DNA of 64,000 nucleotides from Peronospora farinosa. Lineage: Eukaryota > Oomycota > Peronosporomycetes > Peronosporales > Peronosporaceae. Position 1 is the stretch's first letter; every line of letters starts with the position of its first letter. Position numbers and translations under genes: made by a program. A model generated the notes under the pieces. The model was not told where the DNA came from. It saw nothing but the letters and a program-made list of their open reading frames with translations, and ran no database searches. This document shows positions 40,969 through 52,893 of this stretch, piece by piece. The stretch is from contig CANTFK010000085.1 in NCBI GenBank assembly GCA_947646735.1, positions 62,001 through 126,000 on the forward strand, in the 5' to 3' direction.

Positions 40969-42363
40969 TGTGGTGGAGTGGGTTCTCAAAATTGTATGAT
41001 GAGACCCCAAACCACTCACTGTGCCGGACTGCCGACTGTCGGAGTGGGTACCCCGATGCCGCGTATGGACCTTCTCTCACCTTGTGTACCCGTCGGCTGG
41101 CGGGTCGCACTCTTCGGAGGACTTGGTGAAGATGTAGACGTCTGCCTTGAGGGAGGTAGACCTGGGGGGGCCTCGAGTAGATATGCTTCACTCGGTGGGC
41201 CGGTAGGTGGCCACTCGATCGACCTTGTCGAGAGTGGACTTGAAGCCAAATCCTTCAGGGAGCTTGTCGTTCCTGACCTTTTCCTTCGTGTTTCAGGGGT
41301 ATTAACCACCTGACCTCTACTTTGCTCCCGGACCGTGAGGTAAGGGAGGCCGCTTCCAATAGCGGGTCTGGGGGGGGGTGTTGCTACTCGAGCAAGCTCA
41401 AAGGCCAAATATATCCTGGAGCTTTATTTGCACTTGACCTTCGCTACACAACTGTCTTCGACGGGGGGCCAAAATATATCCCTTCCCGGAACAGTGAGTG
41501 ACTTAGAGCAAGTTCTTCTTGTTGTTAAAGCACTTGGGTTGTAGAAAGCAAAATGCAAAGTGAATATATTTAGGTCCTTAGTTCACAAACTCTGTTGCTA
41601 CTCTAAGCCTACTGGATTCTTCGACTACACGTTTCTAATCACTATATCGCGCATTACTCATGGGATAGCCGCACATGAGTAATCTACTCTACGCACATGA
41701 CTCATCAGATAGTCGCTCATGAGTAATCCACGCTAGTGGTATTATTCATGGGATAGGCGCACACCTAACTAATCAGACCGTACATTCTTGTGGTTGCCGT
41801 TTGCATGCCGAGTCGCTTCTTTTACACACTTCTTGGGTGACGGATTCGTGCCACGTAGATCGCAAAGTGAGTAGTATTTAATATATTCCTATCCTTTTAA
41901 CTCCTTTACTCTATCCTTGCCTGAAGCTCTGATTCCTTGCGTCGACTAGTCTGATCCTTGTATTAACTGGTCCGGAGTGGCTGAACCCCGAAGGGTAGAG
42001 GTCGACCAATGAGGGACCCAGGTCGGCCGATGAGGGACCAGGTTGACCAACGAAGGACCGGGTCGACCGATGAGGGACCCAGGTCTACCAACGATGGGCC
42101 GGTTCGACTGATGAGGGACCATGGTCTACCAACGAGGGGCCAGGTAGATCAATGAAAGGCCATGGTCAACTCCCTTCGGTACCAGTTAACCAGTACCCTG
42201 ATACTGATTTTTCTTCTGTGGGTCCTGCGGATTGTTCTCCACCAACGGTCGCTCCCCTTCAAGGCCCCTGTCTCTCTGGTCTCCTGTCCCTGACCCACGG
42301 TCTATACTCCGAATCCAACTGGATTCTGGGGTCCCTACATCACAAAAACAGCACTTCACCACA
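40969..42363 (-). repeat. RE-C 5' LTR (LTR-d, 1,395 bp with nested solo LTR)
   Basis: Read on the minus strand it starts TGTGGTGAAGTGCTG at 42,363 and ends CCACCACA at 40,969. Same subfamily as LTR-c. The outer flank is atag on the plus strand (ctat in element orientation). A 309-bp solo LTR (41,520-41,828) lies inside it. A GACCAATGAGGGACC minisatellite occupies about 41,998-42,170. The U5 palindrome carries one change (GGGGTACCCA on the minus strand). Confidence 0.88.
41520..41828. repeat. 309-bp solo LTR nested in LTR-d, TSD cttct
   Basis: Ends TGTTGTTAAAG and TTTACACA. The target cttct is duplicated at 41,515-41,519 and 41,829-41,833. LTR-c (about 15,355-15,375) has the unoccupied site, which proves the insertion boundaries. 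The 5-bp duplication and TGTTG start suggest a Ty1/Copia-type LTR. Internal catgagtaatc words repeat imperfectly. Confidence 0.88.
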
Positions 42364-42816
42364 ATAGAATATGTCACATGTATCGAAATGATTGAATGTT
42401 GTGTCCTTACCGAGTTAACCCTAAACACCTCCCAGACCGCGTATATCAAGCATCTGATCGATCGACATACGGATCTTGATCTGATACGGATCGCATGTCG
42501 ACTGGTGATCGATCTGATGCGGATCAATGATCAGGTGCGCATCGCGATCGCGACAACTTTAATCACAATTAGCCCCGACTCTGATCCGCATCAGTCACTA
42601 TCCTTGTATCGGCAGTTGTGTGACAGGGATCCGACCGTTGTTGTGTCACGACAGTCCCAACAACTTGGCTCTGGATTGATCGATCGGATTATTTTACTGA
42701 CTTAGCCGAAATTTCCGAGCCACTTCTCCACACTTTGCAGGGATGAGCTTCCAGTAAGACTGTAGGTGCCTGTATAAGCAATAAGAGGGTCAGTGTCGTA
42801 AGGCTGGGGCTCGGCA
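42364..42816 (-). mobile_element. Left part of non-autonomous LTR element, internal region (reverse)
   Basis: Reverse complement of 17,114-17,566 with scattered differences, ending at the ctat target of RE-C. It is the missing left half of the internal segment that resumes at 15,912. Long reading frames on the plus strand (42,232-42,705) come from ATCGATC/GATC-rich repeats and cross the LTR border, so I do not call a gene. Confidence 0.8.
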
Positions 42817-43351
42817 TATAACGGGCTAATAGTTACACGAGTCCATGATACTTAACTAGGAGGTCTAAAAGGGTACGTGGTACCTTAGACCACCCACTTG
42901 TGTAAGGCACATTAATGTGACCCACCCTCGTGGGTGTGATATCCATTAGTACTCACATTCGACGGGGATGACGCCCAAATGGGGCTAGGCCTCATGGTGA
43001 CGTTACAGACGGACGTCATCAGCGAGCTTAAATATATGTAAGTCTCACGTAGGAATACGCTTCTAAAGAGACGCGTACCCGATCGTTACATTTAGCCAAT
43101 CAGTTGTTAGATATATATTCAATAATTTTCTATTAATATAAGTCAGTCTTGAATTTGCTAAACATAGCTCACTGCGCACCAGAAGATGAATAAGCTTCTG
43201 CGTGTCGTTAGTGAAGCCCTTGTCTTAGATAAGGTCACTAAAGCGCTGACCAACACCACCACCAGGTAAGACGATCTAACCGCTTCCTCTCACCGGTCGA
43301 AGGTGTGTGCCTGCGTAGCACGTGGCAGCTTTTTTGAAGTGCCCGTCTACA
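42817..43351 (-). repeat. LTR1 of non-autonomous element (535 bp, reverse)
   Basis: On the minus strand it starts TGTAGACGGGCACTTC at 43,351 and ends near AGCCCGTTATA at 42,817. Closest relative in the window is LTR3 (18,125-18,711). It forms the right border of the transposon block. Confidence 0.8.
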
Positions 43352-43845
43352 CGGCATGACAAATGGGAGCGAAGGCTGGCAGTCGAACAATGAGTGGAGA
43401 AGCAAGCTTCGGCATGTCTCTTTCCGCGTGTTCCGCTGGTACTTGCGGAATATATACAGCCAGAAAAAGTACACTTCGATGCAAAAGAGAGATGTCCTTA
43501 TCTACTCGCTAGAACATTTAACCTGGTCCGCCATACGCCGTGTCTCTTTCTGCCGCACGATCGAGGGTCGACTCTTGCTGACGACTGCGTCCATGTCTGT
43601 CAGCACATGAACGGATATCAGCATACCGCTCTGGGTCGCGGTATGCTGGAAGTCCGTAGTACATTAAGCTTGTTCTTAAAGTATCTAGCAGTCGAAAGGA
43701 GACTTATCTATTCAGTACGTAACAATCATGGTGTGGCTCACCTCATCAAAGAGAACGTTCCATTTTGTGAGGTACACTCCACTAAATACCTCTCATCCAA
43801 CATATTTGCAATTCCGGAATAAGCAAAAAATCCTTAAAAAATCCC
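43352..43845 (+). other. Border region with possible degenerate gene remnant
   Basis: About 490 bp lie between the last LTR and the TPR-like gene. Plus-strand frames of 142 codons (43,394-43,822) and 84 codons overlap here. Short stretches such as DAKERCPYLL look protein-like, but there is no family match I trust and no full domain. It may be the promoter region of the next gene plus an old gene scrap. Confidence 0.3.
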
Positions 43846-46800
43846 ATGGCCACGGGGAGTGACACGGCTGCATTAGCCGCCTCAAGCATCAATCAGGGTG
43901 CGTCTTGATCTTCTTTTGTAACCTTTGTACATCCTTTAAGGTGTCATGATGGCGACCGAGGTCAAATGCGGAGTGTTTTTTCGTCCTGATAAAACCTTGA
44001 GTGTTAACGGTTAAAATGTTTTAACGCTTTTATGAATCACGTAATGTAATTAGAACAACTCCTGCATGAACTCGAGAGCAAATATTTGAGCCTTAAAAGT
44101 GACTATTCACTTGTGGAGAGTGAACGTCAGACGCTCGTGGGAGAGAAGAACGCGGCTTGTACGGTTTAGTGGCAGAGTATCTTTGAATAACAGCTGGCTA
44201 ACTTGAAATGCTTTTCAATTGTAGTGGAAGAAGTTCGACGTGTGACGAAACTTGCAGAGGAACGGGAGGACGAGACACGTCAACTTAAGCAGCAGTTGCT
44301 ACAGGTGACAACACAGAAGGATGCACTAACATTCAAGCTGCAAACAGCGACGTCGCTGGCTGAACGTCGCTTGTCGGAAGTCGAGGAGCTACAGACTACA
44401 GTTAGAGAGCATAACAGACTCTTGGTCGATGCTCAACGCCAAGAGATGCAGGCATTGGAGAAAGCAGCCAAGCACGAAGCACAGGTGGCACCACTGACTT
44501 TTGCTATTACAAGAGCTAAGAAAGAGACGGAAGCAGCTCAGCAACATTCACAGTGGCTCGAGACACAACTCAGTGATAAAACAAAGACAGTGCAGGAGCT
44601 ACGACAGGAGGTGGCCAAGTACACACATGATTTGGAAGAGCTAAAGATTCGTAGCACAGAGGAGATCACATCGGCAAAACGACAGCTGGAGAGTGCACGA
44701 TTAACTGCTAAAAAGATGGAGAGTGCATTGATTAAGAGCAAGGAGGCACTCAAGGAGTTGCAGGCGTCTAAGGTGCACGATGAGGACGCGCTGTTGAATG
44801 AACTCAATGCACAACGTCGACTGGCGACGTTGTACCAGGAATCAGCAGCAGATGCCTCTGCTCGTGTTGTGGAACTCCAGATGTTATGTGACTCGCTGCG
44901 CAAATCGCTGTCCGACTCGGAACAAGCACTGGTTCATGAGACCGAGCGTACGAAAGAGCAGGTTGAGCACTTGTTCCGTGAACAGGCGGATGCTTCAGAA
45001 GCACGTATCCAGGCACTACAGGATGATCTGCAAAACGCTGAGAAAAAAATTGAAGAGCTGGAGAAGAAAAAGATATATTCAATGCAGACGGCCAGTGCAG
45101 TGGCTGAACTGTCCTCAAGTGCGGGCGAAGCCCTGTTGGCTGCGCATGGTTTGACCCCTAAGCAAATGTACGATCACATTGTCGAGTTAGAAGAGGCGCT
45201 TCAAGCGGAGCGCAACGAGAGAGAGAAACTGCAGCTCTACCTGGACCGCATTGTGAAGGAAGTACAAGAGAAGGCACCGGTCCTTATGGGCTTGCGGCTG
45301 GAACACGAGCGCACTGTTGCCAGTCACACACAACTAAGTGAGAGATTGGAGCAGTGTATGCAAGAGCTGACAAAGAGTAAGAACAACGAGCAGCATGCGT
45401 GGAAAGAGAAAATTGCGTTTGAAAAGAAGTGCAATTCGCTTGGTAAGAGTGTGGACGACCTGTCACGTCAAGTACAGCACTTGCTTTTCCGCTCCCAAGA
45501 CCCGCACGAACAGCTAGGCAACTTTGAATCAGGCGGCGTTGGGTCCGAGAATCTGGTGATTTTCAAGGACGTAGAGGAGCTACAAATGCGAAACCAACAG
45601 CTTTTGACAGTTATTCGCGAGCTCACTGAGATGAACAAATCCACAATTGAAAAGGTGAGCAATGGTTTGAGTGATGCCGATTCTACGGATTCGACGGCAC
45701 ATTTGATCATTACTGGTGACTCGGACGACGAACTAGACCAAATCGGTGCCTCCAGTGCAATCAGGAAGCGTTTGTCGATGGCCCATAAAGAGATCCAGGA
45801 ACTGCGTACTGAACGAGAACAGGAGCGCGAGATGATCACAGCCATCGTGAAACAGCGTGATATGTACCGTGTGTTGCTGGCTCAATCTGATACCAAATTT
45901 GTGGAAGGCGCTGCAGCTAGCAGCGATAGTGCTGAAGAAAAGTCTGCTTCAGCAGAGAGACATCACAACCGTCACGGCTCACTTGATATCATTGAAAGCA
46001 GAAAAATTCGTGAAGTGCAGATGGAGTTTGATACTTACAAAATTGAGAAGCAAGCCAATTTCAAATTGCTACAGGAAGCTCTGGACCAAGAGCGTGTCAA
46101 AAATTCGGAGTCAAGGTTAGTGCAGATGCAAGCCCAGGTGGAAGCTACATGCAACAAAGAGCGTTATGAAGCATCGGAGGAACGATGTGCCAGCGCGGAG
46201 AAGGAGCTAATACGTTTGCGGTCCAAGGCGGACCACTTAAGCTCACTGATTCTGCAGCACCAGCAGATGCTAACAAATACTGAGGCAAAGTTGGAAACTG
46301 CGACATCGTGTCTACAACGTCTCACTGTTGAGAAAGAGTCGGCCGTCCGTGAGGCGGGTTTCTTGCGCAAGAATGAGGAAAAAATACAACAGGAGCTAAC
46401 CACCCTGCGCCTTGACAACACGAATCTGCTCAAGCTCATGGAGTTGACGCGTCGCATGGAGAGTGGGCGTGAGGAGCGTGACCACCGCGAGGTGGAGGTT
46501 TTGACGAAGAAAGTAACTACTCTTGAGAGAAAGCTGCAAGATGCGTATGAAAAATTCGATATGAAGGAGGTTACTTGTGGAGCACAAGTTCTGGCTGCTG
46601 AGAGGGAAAAGCAGGCATCACTCGCTGAACTGACAAAACTCAAGGATACGCATGGTCAATTGAAGGAGCAGCTTGCGCGGCTTGAGGAGCAGAGAACAGC
46701 TTTTGAAGACAAGTCAGTTTTGCTAGAAAAGGAAACCACGCATTTGCGTGAGCAGTTACGGAAGGGAGCAAGTGCCACAGCTGCTGAACAAGTAGCAGCG

Positions 46801-49800
46801 CTTGAGGTCCAACTTCGTGACGCTCAGCGCGAAGTGCAAGCATCACTAGTTTCGAGGAAGACACTAACTGAAAGCGTGACAAAGTACAAAGCTTTGGCTG
46901 AAGCCAGCGAGAGGAGCCTGGCCGAATTGTCAAGTGCTAGTGAGAAATGGAAGCATAGGGAGACCGAGAAGGTGCAGGCGCTTGAGGAAACTCGCAAGCA
47001 CTTGAGCGAGGAGCTGGCGAAGGCCCGCATGGAAGTGAAGGAGCACATTACTGAAAACAAGAGTTTGCGGGAAGAGATAGACCGGGCTGAGAAGGCGTAC
47101 AAACAGTCGATTCTCGAAGCTACGGAAAAGCAGAAAGTACTGCAGCTTCAAGCTGATGGTCAGATGCAACAGATGAACAGTATGCGCGAGGAAATGACAA
47201 AGATGAAGCGTGAGTTAGAGACGACACAGGAAAATTATGAGCGCGAATTGCAGCTTCATGCAGCGGAAGTATCTAAGTCATCAACATCTCGTCGAGAAAT
47301 AGAGCAAATCCGAAAGACTGTACGTGAATACGAGGCCGAAATTGAAGCGCTGAATGGGAAGGTACTATCAGTCGAAAAGGAGGCGCAACTTCAGTCGGAA
47401 ACGTTTCAGAAGCGCCTTGACGAAGTCGTTGAGGCCAAGAATGCTGTTGTCGAACAGAATAAATTGTTACACTCCCAGCTTGAGCGTGCAGCGACTCAGG
47501 TGCGTCGTGCACACGAGCAAGAAATGCTTAAGGTGGTAGGCACACAACTGTCTGTCTCGAACCAGGAGGCCGGCGAAGGGGCTGCCGCTCTGAGCACGCA
47601 CGAAAAGGAAGTCGATGATCTCCGAAGTGTGGTTGCATACTTGCGACGGGAAAGCGAAATCGCCGAATCGAAGCTTGAGTTATCCCAACAAGAAGTACAA
47701 CGTGGCCGCGCCCAAATCTTCAGCCTGGAATCCACGATTGAACGGCTGCGCGGTGAGGTTAAGGCGCTATCTGATGCAGCAAGTGCAGTTGGCAAACAGA
47801 CTACAGCGACTTCTGCTGATGACGAGAAGCGTGTTGCCCAATTGGAACAGTTGAGTCTGCTGCGCGAGAGTAACGCGACCTTGCGCGATGAGAACCAGAA
47901 GAGCTTGGCGAAGCTCAAGACAGAGGAGGCGAAGGTGAGCAGCCTTAAGGCTAAGCTTGTGCCTTTGCAGAACGCCGAGGTAGCTCTAAAGATGCAAGTG
48001 ACGTCGTTGAAGCAGGAAGTTGAAACACTAAATGATGCCAACAAGCGCTGGAAGCAGCGAGTTGATCAGCTGGTTGAGAAGTATCAGCAGGTTGATCCGG
48101 CTGAATACGACAAGGTCGTTGCTGAGAAGGAAGCCCTGACGAAGGAGCTTACGGAGTTAAAGGCCGAGCAAACTACCTTGAAGAATGAACTAGAGACCCT
48201 GCGTTCCAGTGGTGGTAAGGAGCTAGAAGAGGAGAAGAAGAAAGTCGAGAACTGGAGCAAGCAGTACGAACGAATCAAGGGCTTTGCAAAGAACTGGAAG
48301 AACAAAGCTGAGGCATTGACCAAGCAACTTGCGGAAAAGAACAAGGAAATGAGTGATCGTACAAGCACTATTTCCACGTTGGAGGCCAAGCTCAGCTCTG
48401 TCCAAGCGCATGTTGCCACTGTGACAACTGAAAAGGCCGCGCTGGAAACAAAGTTGTCGGCTTGCGAGGCGGCGAAACAGGACAGTGCCACAGCTGCTAG
48501 TGGTGCTAACTCGTCTTGGGAGAAGGAGCGTCAGACCTTGAAAGCCCAGTTGGATCAAGAAACCAAAAAGAGTACTCAATTGAGGGACTTCAACGCGCGT
48601 CTGATGTCTGGCCTGAAGAGCCTGAAGAAGGAAAACAGTGATCTGAAGGATCATGCTGCTAACGCTCCTCAGCCTGCTGAGAAGACGCTTGTGCCTTTAC
48701 CTCCTACTTCACCTCCTCAGGGGCCCTCTTCTACTACCATGGCGACGACAGTCACGTCACTGACAAAACCAGCTTCTATTCCCGGTCCATTCGTCTCATC
48801 TCCGAAGCCGATTGTCAAGAGTGAACCGATGGAACAGCAGCCAAGTACTGTGTTACCTGACGTAGACCTTCTCATGACTAAGCCTGGCATAGCTATCCCG
48901 GCCACTTCTGTCGTCTCTCTACCTCCTGTGATCTCGTCAACGGGCACAACAACTACGACGGTCACCACTACTTCGACCACGACTGATCCAACGACTACCT
49001 CGGCGTCCTATACGATTTTATCCACCTCAACGCCTGCTCTACATGCTCCTGTTCAAGCGGCTCCGGCCGCAACATCCGCACCGTCGATGCCTGCACTTCC
49101 GATAGCAGCGCAGCCAAAGGAGTTAATCACGAATGCCGCTGGTAAGTCTGATGAGATGACGGCCGAGGAGAAGCTTCGGCAATTTGCGCTGCGGTCGATC
49201 AAAAAGCAGGTGGATGGAGCTGCACGTTTCGCTATGAAGATTCCCGCCCCTCCTGCTGACACAGAAGCCAAATCTGCTACAGGAGGCGAGACCGAGTCCA
49301 AAGAGTCATCGGAGACTAGTAGACAGTTCAAACTTGGTGCTGACGCGGGCTTTAGTGCGTTCGGATCGGGCGGACCAAGCGGACTTGTGTTTGGCAAGCC
49401 AGGAATCTCGCTACCTGTTCCGTCATCTTCGTCACCAAGTGCCTCGCACCCTCCACACCTGTCGCTTGCTGGAGAGAGCGCGCCTGCAGAATCTTTACGC
49501 CGTAGTCAGCGCCTTGCGCGTTTTGCAGCTGGCGGTGATGCCGCTGGTAGTGGTCCCGCAACGATTGTACCCACGGCCACCACTGCTGTTGCTGAAAGTG
49601 CTCTGACGAAGCGCCCACTGAGTGGCGCAGTGGAGGGCGGAGCATCCGCGCAGAAGATTGCGAAGACAAGTGAAGACCAAACGACCAAGATCACGACCGC
49701 GACGACGACCACCACCTCCTTGCCCACATCAATAGCTTCAGAGGAGAAGCAAGAAGAAGACAACCCTCCGACACAAGCAGACTCGACAGAGTCGCAGCCG

Positions 49801-49818
49801 ATACCACCGACGCAGTAA
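43846..49818 (+). CDS. TPR: Nucleoprotein TPR/Mlp-like coiled-coil protein, 5' end broken by two in-frame stops
   Basis: Exon 1 (ATG 43,846 to 43,897, MATGSDTAALAASSINQ), a GT-AG intron (43,898-44,053) and exon 2 from 44,054 keep one frame. In that frame TAG (44,167-44,169) and TAA (44,188-44,190) interrupt residues before a clean frame of about 1,870 codons. The protein is almost wholly coiled coil to about residue 1,490 of the long frame. It contains QRDMYRVLLAQ, very like vertebrate TPR, and has a Ser/Thr/Pro-rich tail with RRSQRLARF and KRPL basic clusters. TPR proteins form the nuclear basket of the pore and act in mRNA export and checkpoint control. The stops may be real decay or base errors; the next in-frame ATG is near 44,447. 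Confidence 0.75.
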
Positions 49819-50043
49819 GGGTGAAGCTTGTAAGAAGTCTTTTGTTTGTTGACATGAATATGGCAACTAGTTGTTTGCTAGGAATGCGATTCCAAGGAGG
49901 TATGATAATGAATGCTGATCATGTTCTTTTGTCTGTTGTTCATTGATGAGTTCGAAGCAAGTATCCTCGGACTCGGTGTGAGACACTGAAGGTCTACCGC
50001 GAGGTTCTTAAGGGTCTGGTGATACATACTTGAGTGCTCGAGT
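49819..50043. other. Intergenic, no gene seen
   Basis: 225 bp, AT-rich, following the TPR-like stop. Likely its 3' UTR and terminator. No repeat or gene seen. Confidence 0.4.
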
Positions 50044-50280
50044 ACGCTGCTTGGGCATCGCATCGGTTCTTCAGCTTATGTGGCACGTTGTCCACGCTCT
50101 AAATGGAGCGATCACTATCTTATCGGCAACAGCCAAGGCTGGCATATACTTCGTGCTGAGCATCCTATCGACTGCAACTCTCAAAGGCGTCGATGCAGTC
50201 AGTAGCAATGCGGATTATTCTAATGCACTGAGTTGGCTCCAGCTCGACGTTTTCAAGAAGGACCACCATACGTTTTATCT
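50044..50280 (+). pseudogene. Relic of a hydroxyacid oxidase gene
   Basis: The plus strand reads LGHRIGSSAYVA, then after a frame change SATAKAGIYFVLSILSTATL and LSWLQLDVFKK. These align with LGHRISSPVCVA, SATAKADTCYILSTISTTSL and LRWYQLYVFKD of the intact oxidase at 50,457-51,779. Only a middle part survives, on the opposite strand. It is an old inverted duplicate. Confidence 0.8.
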
Positions 50281-50456
50281 ACATAGTATAGCAGCAGTGG
50301 CTGCGATTGCTGAATGGCGTGGAAGCTCCTACTGTCTGGAATGGTGATCGACCAGCAGACCTGGAAACAAAAGGACATGGAATGGTTGGAACGGGTTCAA
50401 AGAAGTGGTGAAAGTGTACTTGATGTTGTTCCTTCCTGCACATTTACCTAATCATC

Positions 50457-51779
50457 TTACAGCGACGAAGGTAGCGGAGGCACACCACGGCGGACGTAAG
50501 CAGGGCTGTATAAACATCACCACGATCATCACAACATCTTTGTGAGTGACTAAAATGCACTGCTACTGACTCCTCCTGTGTATGGATCAATCACATCATT
50601 ACATACCCAATGTCAGCAAGCTTAGCTGTGCCAGAGAACAACATCGCGTGCTTGAGCTCCTCGTTGAGAATACGAAGGACATTCGAAACGCCCTCTTCGC
50701 CCTTTTGTTCACAACATGCCACGAGAAATCGTTAGTGAACAACCAATAACTCAACACAAACGAAGAGCACGTACACTGTGGGCCAGACCAAACAAAATGG
50801 GACGACCGAGGAAGACAGCACGAGCACCTAAGGCTAGAGCCTTGAACACGTCCGTACCGCGACGAACACCACCATCCATGTAAACTTCTGCACGGCCATC
50901 CACAGCCTTGACGATGGCAGGTAGCGCATCAATGGTAGCTGCCACGCCATCCAGCTGTCGGGCGCCGTGGTTTGATACCAACACACCTTCACATCCCATC
51001 TCTACTGCAATCTTGGCATCCTCTGGACTGAGCACGCCCTTCACTACCACAGGTAAATGAGTGATACTCTTAAGCCATTTGACATCGTTCCAGTTGAGCG
51101 TCAAGTCAAATAATTCACTGACATAGTTAGCAAGTCCCGAGTCCTTGTGACTATTCACGCCGTGTTCATGTGCACCGCCCACGTGGGCAAAGTTAGCCAT
51201 CGTCAGGTGATTCGGTAGACTAAAGCGGTTGCGTACGTCTGGCTCGCGATGCCCAAGCATGGGCGTATCTACTGTCAGGACAATAGCCTTATAACCAGCC
51301 TTCTCGGCACGCTTGACAAGTCCACGTGTAAGCTCTCGGTCTTTAAACACATAAAGTTGATACCAGCGTAGTGCATGAGGATTGGCTTTGCTATTAGCTT
51401 CCGCCACATCCTCTAGACTCGTGGTAGAGATGGTACTGAGGATGTAGCACGTGTCAGCCTTGGCCGTAGCGGAAGTACTTGCAATTTCTCCATCTGGATG
51501 AGCCATACGGTGCATTGCTGAAGGTGCTACACACACGGGTGAACTAATACGATGACCTAATAGTGTTGTGCTGATTGTCATGTTGGACACGTCACGTAGG
51601 ACACGTGGATGCAAGATTAATCGATTAAACGCTTGACGGTTTTCTGCAAGTGTTACCATATCATTTGCTCCAGATGCATAATAATCATAGGCATTTTTTG
51701 GTAAATATTCTTTTGCATACTCTTCATATTCCAGTACATTTAATGGTGTCCCATTACTTCCAGGCACAATCTTGACCAT
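50457..51779 (-). CDS. HAO: (S)-2-hydroxyacid oxidase / glycolate oxidase, FMN-dependent (382 aa, three exons)
   Basis: Exons on the minus strand: 51,779-50,775, 50,701-50,607 and 50,505-50,457, with GTACGT...AG and GTATGT...AG introns; splicing keeps the family C-terminus (GEEGVSNVLRILNEELKHAMLFSG). It oxidises glycolate or other 2-hydroxyacids to 2-oxoacids with H2O2 formation. Visible landmarks: N-terminal YAKEYLPKNAYDYYASGA, WYQLYVF, LTVDTPMLGHREPDVRNRF, the VVVKGV lysine, SNHGARQLD with catalytic His and Arg, and the FMN-phosphate motif MDGGVRRGTDV with LGRP. The end PLPSSL is only a weak peroxisomal signal. It shares a 213-bp promoter region with the divergent zinc-finger gene. Exon 3 is the least certain. 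Confidence 0.9.
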
Positions 51780-51992
51780 TCGTGATTGTCTCTTTTTTGT
51801 TTTTTAACCCTACGAATTGTTAGATGAAGACAAGAGACGTTGCGCGTACTGGAATAGCGTGCTGTACATTAAATAAGGGAAGCGGTTTTCATCTCCACTC
51901 AATATTTACTATACGTTCATTACTTAAGCATAGGTCAAGTACACAAGAGAGAGAAAGAAGAAGAAGAAGAAGAAGAAGGAATTTAAAGCAAG
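51780..51992. promoter_or_regulatory. Shared divergent promoter region
   Basis: 213 bp separate the two divergent start codons. It contains a GTTCATTACTT sequence (about 51,918), resembling the oomycete initiator TCATTYY, and a GAA-repeat tract (about 51,948-51,979) in the 5' UTR of the plus-strand gene. Confidence 0.45.
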
Positions 51993-52375
51993 ATGGGAGG
52001 TAAAGCCAAGTTTAAAAAACATACGGCTGCAGAACTTGATCGTCGTCAGAAACAAGTGAATAAGGGCGGAGGTAAAGCTGGTGCCGCTACCCGTGGTGTT
52101 GCTAAGCTTAACTTTACGTGCGATGTCTGCATGGTACGTCTTTTAATGAGCTGTTACTGATAGGAAATACAAGTTAGTGAGACAAAAACTCATGGTGTTT
52201 TCTTGTGTGTGATACATAGAGTGCTTCCCCCGACATCAAGTCGTACGAGCTCCATTACATTAGCAAACATCCGAAAGCAGTGTTTGATCGTGAAGCTATG
52301 ATCAGTAAGGCAGAAGCACTGCGTGATTCGCAGCAAGACCAGACTGCTAATGGTTCCCACCACAAGAAGAAATAA
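51993..52375 (+). CDS. Small C2H2 zinc-finger protein, ZNF706-like (98 aa, two exons)
   Basis: Exon 1 is 51,993-52,133 and exon 2 is 52,220-52,375; the 86-bp intron has GTACGT and ends ACATAG. The N-terminus is basic (MGGKAKFKKHTAAELDRRQK, Gly/Lys-rich to residue 40). FTCDVCM followed by SYELHYISKHPK gives a C-X2-C-X12-H-X4-H finger at residues 43-64, split by the intron just after the second Cys. The tail is charged and ends HHKKK. Length and layout match the ZNF706/4F5-related family, small conserved proteins with possible roles in translation or transcription control. Too short per exon to show as a long ORF. Confidence 0.88.
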
Positions 52376-52893
52376 GGATAGACTGCTGCAACCTTGTTAA
52401 CAACGAGGGAATACTGTCTTTTGGCTGCTGAACAAGGCTATGTATGACCTGTAATTGGATACTCAGGCTTTCGAGCTGGTTCTTTTCTGAGCTGGTACTT
52501 GAAAGCATGCGGCGGGATTGAATCTCTCTACTAGTTCTTTGTGAAGATTCAACCAAGGGTTGTACCAGAGTTCCTTCAATCCCATAGCAGAAGAAAACGT
52601 TGTATTTAGTGTAATCTAGACGCAGAAACGCGTTAAGAACCAAATGATTAACAAAGTGATCCATCCAAACAAAGTGATCCCTTTAGTTCATGGTCGACAT
52701 GAAGAATTATATCACGATAATGGACTACCTGGTTCGTTCTCTAAAATCAATACATTTTCTCTCTTTTTTACATCATCTCGTAAATACCCTCTCCTCCACG
52801 AATCAAAAAACAACGTATTGGATCCCTCGCCCCTCGCCGCTCATTTAGACTAGAAAGTATTAAGAAAAAAGCCCCTTTCAAACCAAATTCAAA
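52376..52893. promoter_or_regulatory. Intergenic with candidate initiator upstream of ATP synthase gene
   Basis: 518 bp without a gene. GCTCATTTAGA at 52,839-52,849, about 50 bp before the next ATG, resembles the oomycete initiator element (YTCATTYY). The rest shows nothing specific. Confidence 0.45.

Noticed and set aside
43394..43822. 142-codon frame near the TPR gene as a possible lipid-kinase remnant
   Set aside because: One KERCPYL-like stretch only; not enough to name a family.
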